Shown here: positions 1 to 8,015 of the stretch, in pieces
Numbering within the stretch: the first letter of the stretch is position 1
Layout of the letters: every line of letters begins with the position of its first letter
NCBI GenBank assembly: GCA_012735135.1
Contig: JAAYHY010000048.1
Location: 1 to 35,404 of the forward strand
Source of the DNA: Bacillota bacterium
GTDB taxonomy: Bacteria > Bacillota > UBA4882 > UBA10575
Direction: 5' to 3'
Length of the DNA stretch: 35,404 nucleotides
Program-made: the position numbers and the translations under genes
The notes under the pieces: generated by a model
Seen by the model: the letters and a program-made list of their open reading frames with translations, nothing else
Database searches by the model: none
Told to the model about the DNA's origin: nothing

Positions 1-68
1 GCCCAGTTGGTTAGAGCGCTACGTTGACATCGTAGAGGTCAGCGGTTCGACCCCGCTCCTCCCCACCA
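1..68 (+). tRNA. tRNA-Val (GAC), 3' portion; 5' end lies outside the window
   Basis: Anticodon stem-loop CTACG-TTGACAT-CGTAG gives anticodon GAC; T-arm with GGTTCGACCCC; encoded CCA end at 66-68. Confidence 0.9.
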
Positions 69-81
69 TTTATTAAAGTTC

Positions 82-103
82 AGCAGGAAACTGCTTTTTT
101 TTT
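82..103 (+). terminator. Rho-independent terminator after tRNA
   Basis: AGCAG-GAAA-CTGCT followed by a T tract. Confidence 0.75.
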
Positions 104-238
104 ATCAAAATATAAAATTATCCCGATTTTAGTATAATTTTTGCCGCCGTTTAGTACTTGTAAACGCAGAGGCCTTATGCTATAATATAAATTGATGGCG
201 GGCATTTTCGACCAGAATAATGGAAGGGGAGGGGTTTT

Positions 239-334
239 ATGATCCTTTCCGCAGAGTTTTTCTGGAGACTATTTGAGATTACCGGGTCGATCGCAGCCTA
301 CTTGTTATATAAGGAATTTATTAATCTCAATTAA
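239..334 (+). CDS. YqzL-like small protein (31 aa)
   Basis: ATG ORF MILSAEFFWRLFEITGSIAAYLLYKEFINLN preceded by GGAAGGGGAGGGG; resembles the short YqzL family (W.lF..TG.i.aYLLyKE). Confidence 0.7.
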   Translation: MILSAEFFWRLFEITGSIAAYLLYKEFINLN

Positions 335-596
335 AGGAAAGACGAGGAAGGAAAAGAGTAACCGCACGGAACGGCACAGGGAGGAATGGCAAATTGAGAA
401 CATTCCCCGGGAAGGCGGTTGAAGTTCGTTCTGGAGTCGCTGGCTGAACAGGAGAGTAGGCCATGCCGGTTTCCACCGTTACCGGAAAAGATCCTTGCGA
501 AAAGGATCTGCAAAGCGGAGTCAGTCATGACTAAGATGGGTGGTACCGCGGAAGTAACCTTTCGTCCCTGAATATGGGCGGAAGGTTTTTATTTTA
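335..596 (+). promoter_or_regulatory. T-box leader (Phe) upstream of pheST
   Basis: T-box sequence GGGTGGTACCGCG at 538-550; terminator hairpin AACCTTTCGTCCC/GGGCGGAAGGTT plus T tract (556-590); candidate TTC specifier codon near 425-427. Confidence 0.88.
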
Positions 597-639
597 CATA
601 TTATTTCCCAAACCCAGGAAGGAGGTTAATCGTATATAA

Positions 640-1662
640 ATGCAAGATGAATTAAGAACAATTGAAGAACAAGCTCTAAAGGAGATCACCGGTGCAGCCT
701 CTTCCCAACAATTGGAAGAGATCCGGCTGAAGTATTTCGGGAAGAAAGGTGTGGTGACCCAGTATTCCCGGACTCTGGGCACCCTTTCTCCTGAAGAACG
801 GCCGCTGGCCGGTAAATTAATCAATAACCTGCGTGGACGCTTGGAAGAAGCGTTAGAAAACCGCCAACAAGAGCTGGAAAGCTTAGAAGCGGCTGCCAAG
901 TTTGAACGGGAAAGGTTGGATGTGGAACTTCCGGGGAGACGACCCCGGCGGGGTCATCCCCATCCGCTCCAGTTAATTATCGACGAGATTACCATGACCT
1001 TTTTAGGGATGGGTTTTTCCGTGGCGGAAGGCCCCGAGGTGGAATTGGATTTCTACAATTTTGAGGCCCTGAATATCCCACCCGAGCATCCCGCCAGGGA
1101 AATGCATGACTCTTTGTATATCACCGATAATATGCTCTTACGGACCCATACTTCTCCCGTCCAAGTCCGGACCATGGAAAAACTCTACCCCAATCCGGTA
1201 CGGATTATTGTACCGGGACGGGTTTACCGCCGGGATGCCCTTGATGCCACCCATTCGCCCATCTTCCACCAGATTGAAGGGTTACTGGTGGACAAAGGAG
1301 TAACCTTCGGTGATTTAAAAGGGGTGCTCACCGTCTTTGTCCGGAAGTTCTTCGGCGAAGACCGTCAGGTCCGGCTTAGACCAAGCTTTTTCCCGTTCAC
1401 CGAACCCAGCGCCGAAGTAGATGTTTCTTGTGTTTGCCGGGGCGAAGGTTGCCGGATCTGCAAAAACACCGGCTGGATTGAGATCCTGGGCGCCGGTTCA
1501 GTCCATCCAAAAGTGCTCGCCATGGCTAAATATGATCCGGAAATCTATTCCGGGTTTGCCTTCGGCATGGGGGTGGAACGCATCGCAATGCTCAGGTATG
1601 GGATTAGCGATATTCGCCAATTCTACGAAAATGACTTTCGTTTGCTCAGTCAATTTCACTAG
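640..1662 (+). CDS. pheS: Phenylalanyl-tRNA synthetase alpha subunit
   Basis: 340 aa; class II aaRS motifs (HPLQLIIDEI, GFAFGMGVERIAMLRYGI). Confidence 0.98.
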   Translation: MQDELRTIEEQALKEITGAASSQQLEEIRLKYFGKKGVVTQYSRTLGTLSPEERPLAGKLINNLRGRLEEALENRQQELESLEAAAKFERERLDVELPGRRPRRGHPHPLQLIIDEITMTFLGMGFSVAEGPEVELDFYNFEALNIPPEHPAREMHDSLYITDNMLLRTHTSPVQVRTMEKLYPNPVRIIVPGRVYRRDALDATHSPIFHQIEGLLVDKGVTFGDLKGVLTVFVRKFFGEDRQVRLRPSFFPFTEPSAEVDVSCVCRGEGCRICKNTGWIEILGAGSVHPKVLAMAKYDPEIYSGFAFGMGVERIAMLRYGISDIRQFYENDFRLLSQFH

Positions 1663-1675
1663 GGGGGAATAAGGA

Positions 1676-4087
1676 TTGCGCGTCTCATATAACTGGTTAC
1701 GGGAATATGTCCCGCTTGAACAAAGCCCGACCCAACTGGCGGAAATCTTAACCATGGCCGGGCTTGAAGTCGATGAAATCATCAATTTGGGGGCCTCTTA
1801 CCGTTCCCTTAATCTTGGACAAGTGGCCTCCATCACGCCTCATCCGAAGACCGATAAACTTTACCTTTGCCGGATCCGTTTATATGACGGCGAGGTCAAC
1901 GTCATTACTGCCGCCAAAAATTTAAAGGTGGGCGATATTGTTCCTCTTGCCCTTCCCGGCTCCCAACTACCGGACGGGAAAATTATCCAGCCCGCCGAAT
2001 TTCAGGGGATTATTTCCGAGGGGATGCTCTGTTCCGAAGAAGAACTGGGTCTCGCCCGCCAGTCGGAAGGAATAATGGTTTTACCCACCGGTACCGATTT
2101 AAAAGCCGATTTACCGACGGTGTTGGGGTTGGACGATTATGTGCTTGTCTTAGAGTTAACCCCCAACCGGGCTGACTGTTACGGCATGCTGAACCTGGCC
2201 CGGGAAGTGGCGGCGCTCACCGGCGCCCGAGTGAACTTGCCGGCTTCTCCTGTGCAGGAAACAGAAGATCCCATCAGGGATTTGGTTACCGTGGAAGTAA
2301 TTAATCCGGAATTGGCCCCCCGTTACGCCGGCCGGGTTCTCCTCGATGTTGAAATTGGCGAGTCTCCTTTATGGCTGAAAACCCGCCTCCTTGCAGCCGG
2401 GATGCGTCCCATTAACAACCTGGTCGACCTGACCAACTATGTCATGTTGGAGTATAACCAACCACTACATGCCTTCGATCTAAACCAGATGGCCGGCCGG
2501 AAAATCGTGGTCCGTTCGGCCCGGCAAGATGAGTCCATTAAAACCTTGGATGGAGAGGAAAGAAAGCTCCATCCCGGACAGCTGGTGATCGCCGATGCGG
2601 TACGCGCCCAGTGTATTGCCGGGGTAATGGGGGCTTTCGATAGCGAAGTAACCGCCTCCACCCGGACGATCTTTTTGGAATCCGCTTATTTCGCTCCGGT
2701 CAGTATCAGACGTACCGCCCAAGAGCTTGCTATCCGGTCCGAAGCGGCGATCCGTTTCGGGAAAGGACTGGACCCGGAGACGGTGCCCTTGGCCTTAGAC
2801 CGCGTCGCCTTTTTTGCCCAGCAACTGGGGGTCGCCCGGATCGCGAAAGGGGTCGTCGATTGCAATACCAAGCCGGCTGCGACCCGAAAAATATGGTTCC
2901 GTCCGGAGAAGATCAATGCCTTACTCGGTACAAAACTGGAAACCGGCTACATCCGGGAGATCTTCCAACGCCTTCACTTTAAAATTGAGGAGGACAGCAC
3001 CGACGGGAAAACTTATGTCCTGCCTCCATCTTACCGTTTAGACATCGAAAATGAAGCGGACCTGGCGGAAGAAGTGGCCCGGATTTACGGCTATAATGAG
3101 ATCCCGGCCACCTATCCCGCCGCCCAAATAATCGGGAAACTCACCCCGGAGCAAGAATTCACGGCCAAAACCAGAGAATTTCTTTTAGGTTTGGGGTTAA
3201 GCGAGATTATTACCTATAGTTTCCATGGCGAAAAAATGTTTGACCGCCTCCACATCCCGGCCGGGCACCCTCTTCGCCAGGCAGTAAAGATGAAGGTACC
3301 CCTCAGTGAGGAAGGGTCTCTAATGCGAACCACTCTTCTGACGGGTGTGTTGGAAACACTAAGTTATAACGCCAGCCGGAACCGGCATGACCTTAAAGTC
3401 TTCGAAATCGCCCATGTTTATCATCTCAAGGCCAATACCGGCGAGTTACCCGACGAGCCGATGCATCTGGCCGGCGGACTGAGCGGACGGCTGGAGGAAC
3501 CCGGCTGGAACCAAAGCGACCGGGAGGTCGATTTTTATGATGGAAAAGGTCTGCTCGAAACCCTCTTTTCCCACTTGCGGGTTAAGGAGGTAAGTTACCG
3601 CCGGGGTGAGCACCCCGTCATGCATCCTGGACGGACCGCCGTCATCGAAGCTTCCGGACGTCAGGTTGGGTTTGTCGGTGAAATTCACCCGGCGGTCAAA
3701 AAGGAGTTTAACCTTACCGCCCCGGTGGTCCTTTTTGAGCTAAATTTGGATCAGTTGTGGCAAGGAGCCGAAAAAGCGGTAATCCGTGTCACTCCCTTGC
3801 CGAAATTCCCTCCCATCCTGCGGGATCTGGCCTTCCTGTTACCGGAAAAGGTAGCGGCCCAAGACCTCGTCAACCTTTTCCACGAAATTAGCGGGGATAA
3901 GCTGGAAGCGGTAAACTTATTCGATGTTTACCAAGGTGATAAAATTCCTTCCGGCTACCGCAGTTTAGCCTTTTCCTTGACCTTCCGCCTCCCCGATCGC
4001 ACTTTACAAGACGAAGAAGTTAACACGATTATGGAAAAGATCATCACGACCGCAGCGGAGCGCTGCCAAGCACAGCTCCGGGCCTAA
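1676..4087 (+). CDS. pheT: Phenylalanyl-tRNA synthetase beta subunit
   Basis: 803 aa with tRNA-binding, B3/B4, B5 and FDX-ACB regions; TTG start; directly after pheS. Confidence 0.98.
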   Translation: MRVSYNWLREYVPLEQSPTQLAEILTMAGLEVDEIINLGASYRSLNLGQVASITPHPKTDKLYLCRIRLYDGEVNVITAAKNLKVGDIVPLALPGSQLPDGKIIQPAEFQGIISEGMLCSEEELGLARQSEGIMVLPTGTDLKADLPTVLGLDDYVLVLELTPNRADCYGMLNLAREVAALTGARVNLPASPVQETEDPIRDLVTVEVINPELAPRYAGRVLLDVEIGESPLWLKTRLLAAGMRPINNLVDLTNYVMLEYNQPLHAFDLNQMAGRKIVVRSARQDESIKTLDGEERKLHPGQLVIADAVRAQCIAGVMGAFDSEVTASTRTIFLESAYFAPVSIRRTAQELAIRSEAAIRFGKGLDPETVPLALDRVAFFAQQLGVARIAKGVVDCNTKPAATRKIWFRPEKINALLGTKLETGYIREIFQRLHFKIEEDSTDGKTYVLPPSYRLDIENEADLAEEVARIYGYNEIPATYPAAQIIGKLTPEQEFTAKTREFLLGLGLSEIITYSFHGEKMFDRLHIPAGHPLRQAVKMKVPLSEEGSLMRTTLLTGVLETLSYNASRNRHDLKVFEIAHVYHLKANTGELPDEPMHLAGGLSGRLEEPGWNQSDREVDFYDGKGLLETLFSHLRVKEVSYRRGEHPVMHPGRTAVIEASGRQVGFVGEIHPAVKKEFNLTAPVVLFELNLDQLWQGAEKAVIRVTPLPKFPPILRDLAFLLPEKVAAQDLVNLFHEISGDKLEAVNLFDVYQGDKIPSGYRSLAFSLTFRLPDRTLQDEEVNTIMEKIITTAAERCQAQLRA

Positions 4088-4158
4088 CCCTTTGGAGGCA
4101 AAAAGCCTCATTCTTTTCAGTCAAAAGGAACATTACTTGGTTTTTGCAAGTTAGAATC

Positions 4159-4188
4159 AACCATCCGGATAGCGGATGGTTTTTTTTT
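4159..4188 (+). terminator. Rho-independent terminator after pheT
   Basis: Perfect AACCATCCG-GATAG-CGGATGGTT followed by T8. Confidence 0.9.
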
Positions 4189-4398
4189 GGCCCGTCTCCG
4201 GCAACCGGCTAACTCCTGAGAATCCACGGTAAAAGCCAACCCCGGATGCTTTTCAGTAAAATCCTCTCTGAAGGTGCTTTTTGTCATTATAATTAGGGTA
4301 AATTAGGGGGAAAAATTTAATATTCGGTAATCTTCGGGATAAAAGAATTATTGGAAAAAGTCGATGATCATAGTGACTCAATTTAGGGGGGCATTGGG

Positions 4399-5031
4399 AT
4401 GGTCTTAAAAAACCTGGCCACGATCTGGGCGGAAGCACTGGCACAAGGGGCAGGCGAGAAGGACTCTTACAAAATAGATTTAGTCCGGTATATGGTGGAA
4501 AGTTTACTCTCCATGCTGCTCTCCCTCTTTTTTATCCTGATCTTTGGACTAATCTTTGGTGTTCTAAAAACAGCCCTTCTCATTACAATCGTAGTTGCCG
4601 TCTTAAAAACTTTTATGGGCGGGTTACACCTGAAGACTCCGCTCCGGTGCGCTCTGGTGGGTGCGGTCATGACCATTCTCCTTAGTTATCTTGCCCGAAT
4701 TTTACCTTTTCACCAGATCCCAAAGCTGGTTCAATTATGGGTCTTCGTCTTTTTAGTTTTTATCGTTTGGAAACAAGCCCCCCTTGAAGCGCAGGGAAAA
4801 CCACTGACGATTGAGCATAAGAAGAGTTTAGCCCGCTATTCCAGACTCCTTATTCTTCTAATTACTCTGATTTGTTGGGGCTGGCCACAAGGCTTCGCTA
4901 TAAATGAACTTTTCTATGGTACGTTTTTTCAAGGATTAAACCTAACTCGACCTTTAGCCCTTGCCTTAGCTACCCTTGATCATGCTTTGGACCGCGCAGC
5001 CGACAAGTTTCAAGGAATTATTCGATTATAA
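4399..5031 (+). CDS. agrB: Accessory gene regulator B-like peptidase (AgrB family)
   Basis: 210 aa multi-TM protein; GGLHLKTPLRC has His and Cys 7 residues apart, as in the AgrB catalytic pair; agrD-like ORF immediately downstream. Confidence 0.9.
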   Translation: MVLKNLATIWAEALAQGAGEKDSYKIDLVRYMVESLLSMLLSLFFILIFGLIFGVLKTALLITIVVAVLKTFMGGLHLKTPLRCALVGAVMTILLSYLARILPFHQIPKLVQLWVFVFLVFIVWKQAPLEAQGKPLTIEHKKSLARYSRLLILLITLICWGWPQGFAINELFYGTFFQGLNLTRPLALALATLDHALDRAADKFQGIIRL

Positions 5032-5051
5032 ATAGAAAGGAGGTTTTGAAA

Positions 5052-5165
5052 GTGAAAAAACGGATTTGTTCGGTCCTTCTGTCGGTACTGGCGATTCTGG
5101 CCAGTTGCAGTCTGTGTTCGGCGTGCTTTTTCATCTGGTATCAGCCGGAAATTCCCCAGAAATAG
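5052..5165 (+). CDS. agrD: AgrD-like cyclic lactone autoinducer peptide precursor (37 aa); absent from supplied ORF track
   Basis: GTG start after AAAGGAGG; MKKRICSVLLSVLAILASCSLCSACFFIWYQPEIPQK: amphipathic leader, core Cys, and YQPEIP tail typical of clostridial AgrD-like peptides. Confidence 0.9.
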   Translation: MKKRICSVLLSVLAILASCSLCSACFFIWYQPEIPQK

Positions 5166-5318
5166 CAACATTGAAGACAAATAGTCCTTAGTCCTTACTC
5201 AATCTGTAGATTATCAAATGATGAAAATCAAAGCCAGGTGAGTAACTAGCATCGGAGGTTTCTTGAAGCAGCTTCGTAAAAAAGAAACTGATTATTCTTA
5301 AGCACACGTATTCTTAAG

Positions 5319-5357
5319 AGACGTATGTTTATATGTTTGACATATAAATATACGTCT
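5319..5357. repeat. 17-bp near-perfect inverted repeat with 5-nt loop between agrD and the agrC-like gene
   Basis: AGACGTATGTTTATATG-TTTGA-CATATAAATATACGTCT (one mismatch). Confidence 0.85.
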
Positions 5358-5407
5358 ATCCTATGCGCTCAATCTTTGAAGTGCTTAAAGGCAGGTGTTA
5401 AGATCCC

Positions 5408-6730
5408 TTGCCAAAAGATGTATTATTGCAGCTCGTCGCAGGGAAGCAACATTATACCTTATTTTTAACGTTTATTGTTTTCATAATAAACTGGGTAGTG
5501 ATGCTCAAACTAGGCCTAATAATAATCCGATGCACAGTAAAAATACAAAAGCTTATTTTCCCTTGGGCTTTACTTGGTGTTATATACAGCCTTATTACCA
5601 AGCAAATTATTTCTGAATTCCTTTATTTTTTTACAACATTACTGGTGATTTTCGTTATATTGCTAATTATATCTAAAAAGGATCCGTTAACCGTTTTCTT
5701 TGGCGCATTAACATCACTACTCTCACCAATCTTTAGTATATTATTATTTGGACAGCCTTTACTCATGATTAATGTTACGCGGGAAATAATGTTAGGGCCA
5801 GAGGGTATAGTAATCGGAAGTATATTAGAAGGTATTGTGCCAGCTTTTTTTCTTGTCATTACGCGTAGTAGTATCCGGTCTGAAGAGGACAAAAATAAAA
5901 CATTCTGTCGCAATGTAATAATTAGTATATTCCTTTTATTTGTTTCGTATTTTTTATGCGCAATCGTTTTTTATTACCTCACTAATTATCGGGACTCAAT
6001 TCTCTGGTATGTTCTAATCAGTGAGGCCATACTGGTCAGCATTACAATTATTGCCTTTTTCCGGCTCAGATCGGTAATTAAAAAAGAGCAACAAAGAAGT
6101 GAAGAAAACCACAGCACCTACCTGTTAAGAACGATCCTCTCCAAACAAAGGGAGTACCGGAATTTTTTCCAAGTGATCCGCGCAATGGCGGAAAGGGAAA
6201 GCAACCAGAATATTGTTGATTATATTGATCACATCTTAATTGATATGTCTTTAATTGAAGAGTCTAATGGCGTCAACCCCATTTTCGCCGCTTTCCAGGT
6301 GGCTGAACAAATCAAAGCCAAAGAAAAAGGGGTTGAAATCTCTACCAAAACAAAATCGGATCTACACCAATTAAGGGAGCCGGTTCAAGTATATGATATT
6401 TTCAAAGACTTACTACAGTTTTTTGTCGATTACGAAGAAAGGGTCTTAGCGGATGAGCATCGTATCAACGTCGAAATTGACGAGACAGATCAGGAATATA
6501 TCTTTAAAATAACCCGCAAGAACGGTAGGGAGGAGTCGGGAACGGATCTTAATCATGTATCTACTCCCCCGGAAGGAGAGCATCGTCTGGAACAGATTGC
6601 GAAACGTATTCGGAAACTACGGGGAAAGATTTTTTTCTTGTATCAAGAGGATAAATTAAGGGGCTGCCTGTTTAGAACCGCCAAGGCCAAACCAAAAGAT
6701 TACCTTTTCCCCTTTAATTTTGGAACCTGA
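5408..6730 (+). CDS. AgrC-like membrane protein with degenerate Spo0B/GHKL-type kinase region
   Basis: 440 aa; multi-TM N-terminus, then KQREYRNFFQVIRAMAERESNQNIVDYIDHI aligning by eye to the Spo0B/AgrC helical hairpin (RHDFxNhLQVI), then a weak HATPase-like region. Start codon (TTG) uncertain. Confidence 0.65.
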   Translation: MPKDVLLQLVAGKQHYTLFLTFIVFIINWVVMLKLGLIIIRCTVKIQKLIFPWALLGVIYSLITKQIISEFLYFFTTLLVIFVILLIISKKDPLTVFFGALTSLLSPIFSILLFGQPLLMINVTREIMLGPEGIVIGSILEGIVPAFFLVITRSSIRSEEDKNKTFCRNVIISIFLLFVSYFLCAIVFYYLTNYRDSILWYVLISEAILVSITIIAFFRLRSVIKKEQQRSEENHSTYLLRTILSKQREYRNFFQVIRAMAERESNQNIVDYIDHILIDMSLIEESNGVNPIFAAFQVAEQIKAKEKGVEISTKTKSDLHQLREPVQVYDIFKDLLQFFVDYEERVLADEHRINVEIDETDQEYIFKITRKNGREESGTDLNHVSTPPEGEHRLEQIAKRIRKLRGKIFFLYQEDKLRGCLFRTAKAKPKDYLFPFNFGT

Positions 6731-6760
6731 CTCCTTCCGAAGAAGGAGTTTACTTTTTTA
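6730..6760 (+). terminator. Rho-independent terminator after the agrC-like gene
   Basis: ACTCCTTC-CGAA-GAAGGAGT followed by a T-rich tract. Confidence 0.75.
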
Positions 6761-6806
6761 TTGTCAAATATATAAAGGATAACATCATCTTAGGTGGTGA
6801 GCTCCG

Positions 6807-7085
6807 GTGACGGCCCACAAAATCGAAGGCAAACCTCTAAACCGTGTAACCATTAAAATCATGGGTGATGAGTATAATGTAGTCGGACCGGAGTCACCAG
6901 AGTACATTGACCGTCTGGTCGAAACCATCGAAGCAAAGATTGACACGATCCAAAAAGCCCATGGTGATGCCAAGTTATCCAAAACTCAGTTGGCCATCTT
7001 AGTTGCCTTACAGATTACGGATGAATTGGAAAAGCTTCGCATAGACCATGAAAATCTGGAGAAATTATTACAAGCAGCCAAATAG
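6807..7085 (+). CDS. zapA: Cell division protein ZapA
   Basis: 92 aa; NRVTIKIMGDEYNVVGPESPEYIDRLVETIEAKI matches ZapA. Confidence 0.93.
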   Translation: MTAHKIEGKPLNRVTIKIMGDEYNVVGPESPEYIDRLVETIEAKIDTIQKAHGDAKLSKTQLAILVALQITDELEKLRIDHENLEKLLQAAK

Positions 7086-7111
7086 GCTTGGCACTACCGG
7101 AGGAAATAAAC

Positions 7112-7948
7112 ATGAACCTGGATCTAGCCTTTTTAGACTGGGCAATTATTATAACCTTACTCATCTTTACCTACCGCGGTTTCCGCCATGGGTTTGTCCA
7201 GCAATTTCTGGGCATCCTCGGTTCCGTGGTGGCAGTTATTGCTGCTTTCTATTTTTACCAAAAACTAGGAATTATCTTGTCCGATTGGCTCCGGATCTCC
7301 GAAAATTTAGCCGGAATTCTTGGGTTCATCCTGATTCTGATTGGGATTAGCGCGGTTGTTGGTCTTAGCGGTAAAAAGTGGAAGAAAGCAACCGATAATT
7401 CTTCCCTTTCCACCCTGGATGGTATCGCCGGGGCAGTCTTTGGCGCTTTTAAAGTTTTAATCGTCTGGGTTTTAATCCTCCTGCTTCTTTCCTCTTTACC
7501 TTGGGAGTTTATTCAAACCCCTTTGCTGGAATCGACTCTTGCCCGGGATGTTTTAAAATTGGCCCCCTATTTTTATTTCCTTCAGGAACGGGCCTTACCT
7601 GCCGATGTGCCGCGGCTCTATTTAACACCGGAGGGATTACAATTTAGAAAGGTCAAATATGAAGATTTAGATGGAAGCACCTGTATCGCCTGTGGGGGAG
7701 AGGTTCGTTATCTAGGTACGGCCAAACAAGGCCTTTTTTATTTTCCTCTCTTCGAATGTACCGTCTGCGGACGCCGGAGTGACGGCTGTCAAACCTTCGA
7801 AGGGTTTCATCTGTTTTATGGCCGTTGTCCCTGGGACGCAAGGACTTTTCCTAACGGAACCAAATGTGAAATCTGGAGCGATCAATCCCCGGTTTTTCCG
7901 GCCACCATCTGCCCGGTTTGTGGGCAAAGTAATGTAAGCTCCTTTTAG
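7112..7948 (+). CDS. CvpA family membrane protein with Cys-rich (zinc-ribbon-like) C-terminal domain
   Basis: N-terminal CvpA-like TM domain (LDWAIIITLLIFTYRGFRHGFVQQFLGILG); C-terminus with CIAC, CTVC, CPVC plus further Cys; ATG 7112 has GGAGG upstream. Confidence 0.85.
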   Translation: MNLDLAFLDWAIIITLLIFTYRGFRHGFVQQFLGILGSVVAVIAAFYFYQKLGIILSDWLRISENLAGILGFILILIGISAVVGLSGKKWKKATDNSSLSTLDGIAGAVFGAFKVLIVWVLILLLLSSLPWEFIQTPLLESTLARDVLKLAPYFYFLQERALPADVPRLYLTPEGLQFRKVKYEDLDGSTCIACGGEVRYLGTAKQGLFYFPLFECTVCGRRSDGCQTFEGFHLFYGRCPWDARTFPNGTKCEIWSDQSPVFPATICPVCGQSNVSSF

Positions 7949-8015
7949 CGTGTGGGTGGGGGAGGATCGACGGAAATAATATACACTATATTATAATAAA
8001 GTAAAGTGAGGAACG

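Noticed and set aside
331-528. 65-aa minus-strand ORF
   Set aside because: Lies antisense to the T-box leader, which explains the sequence.
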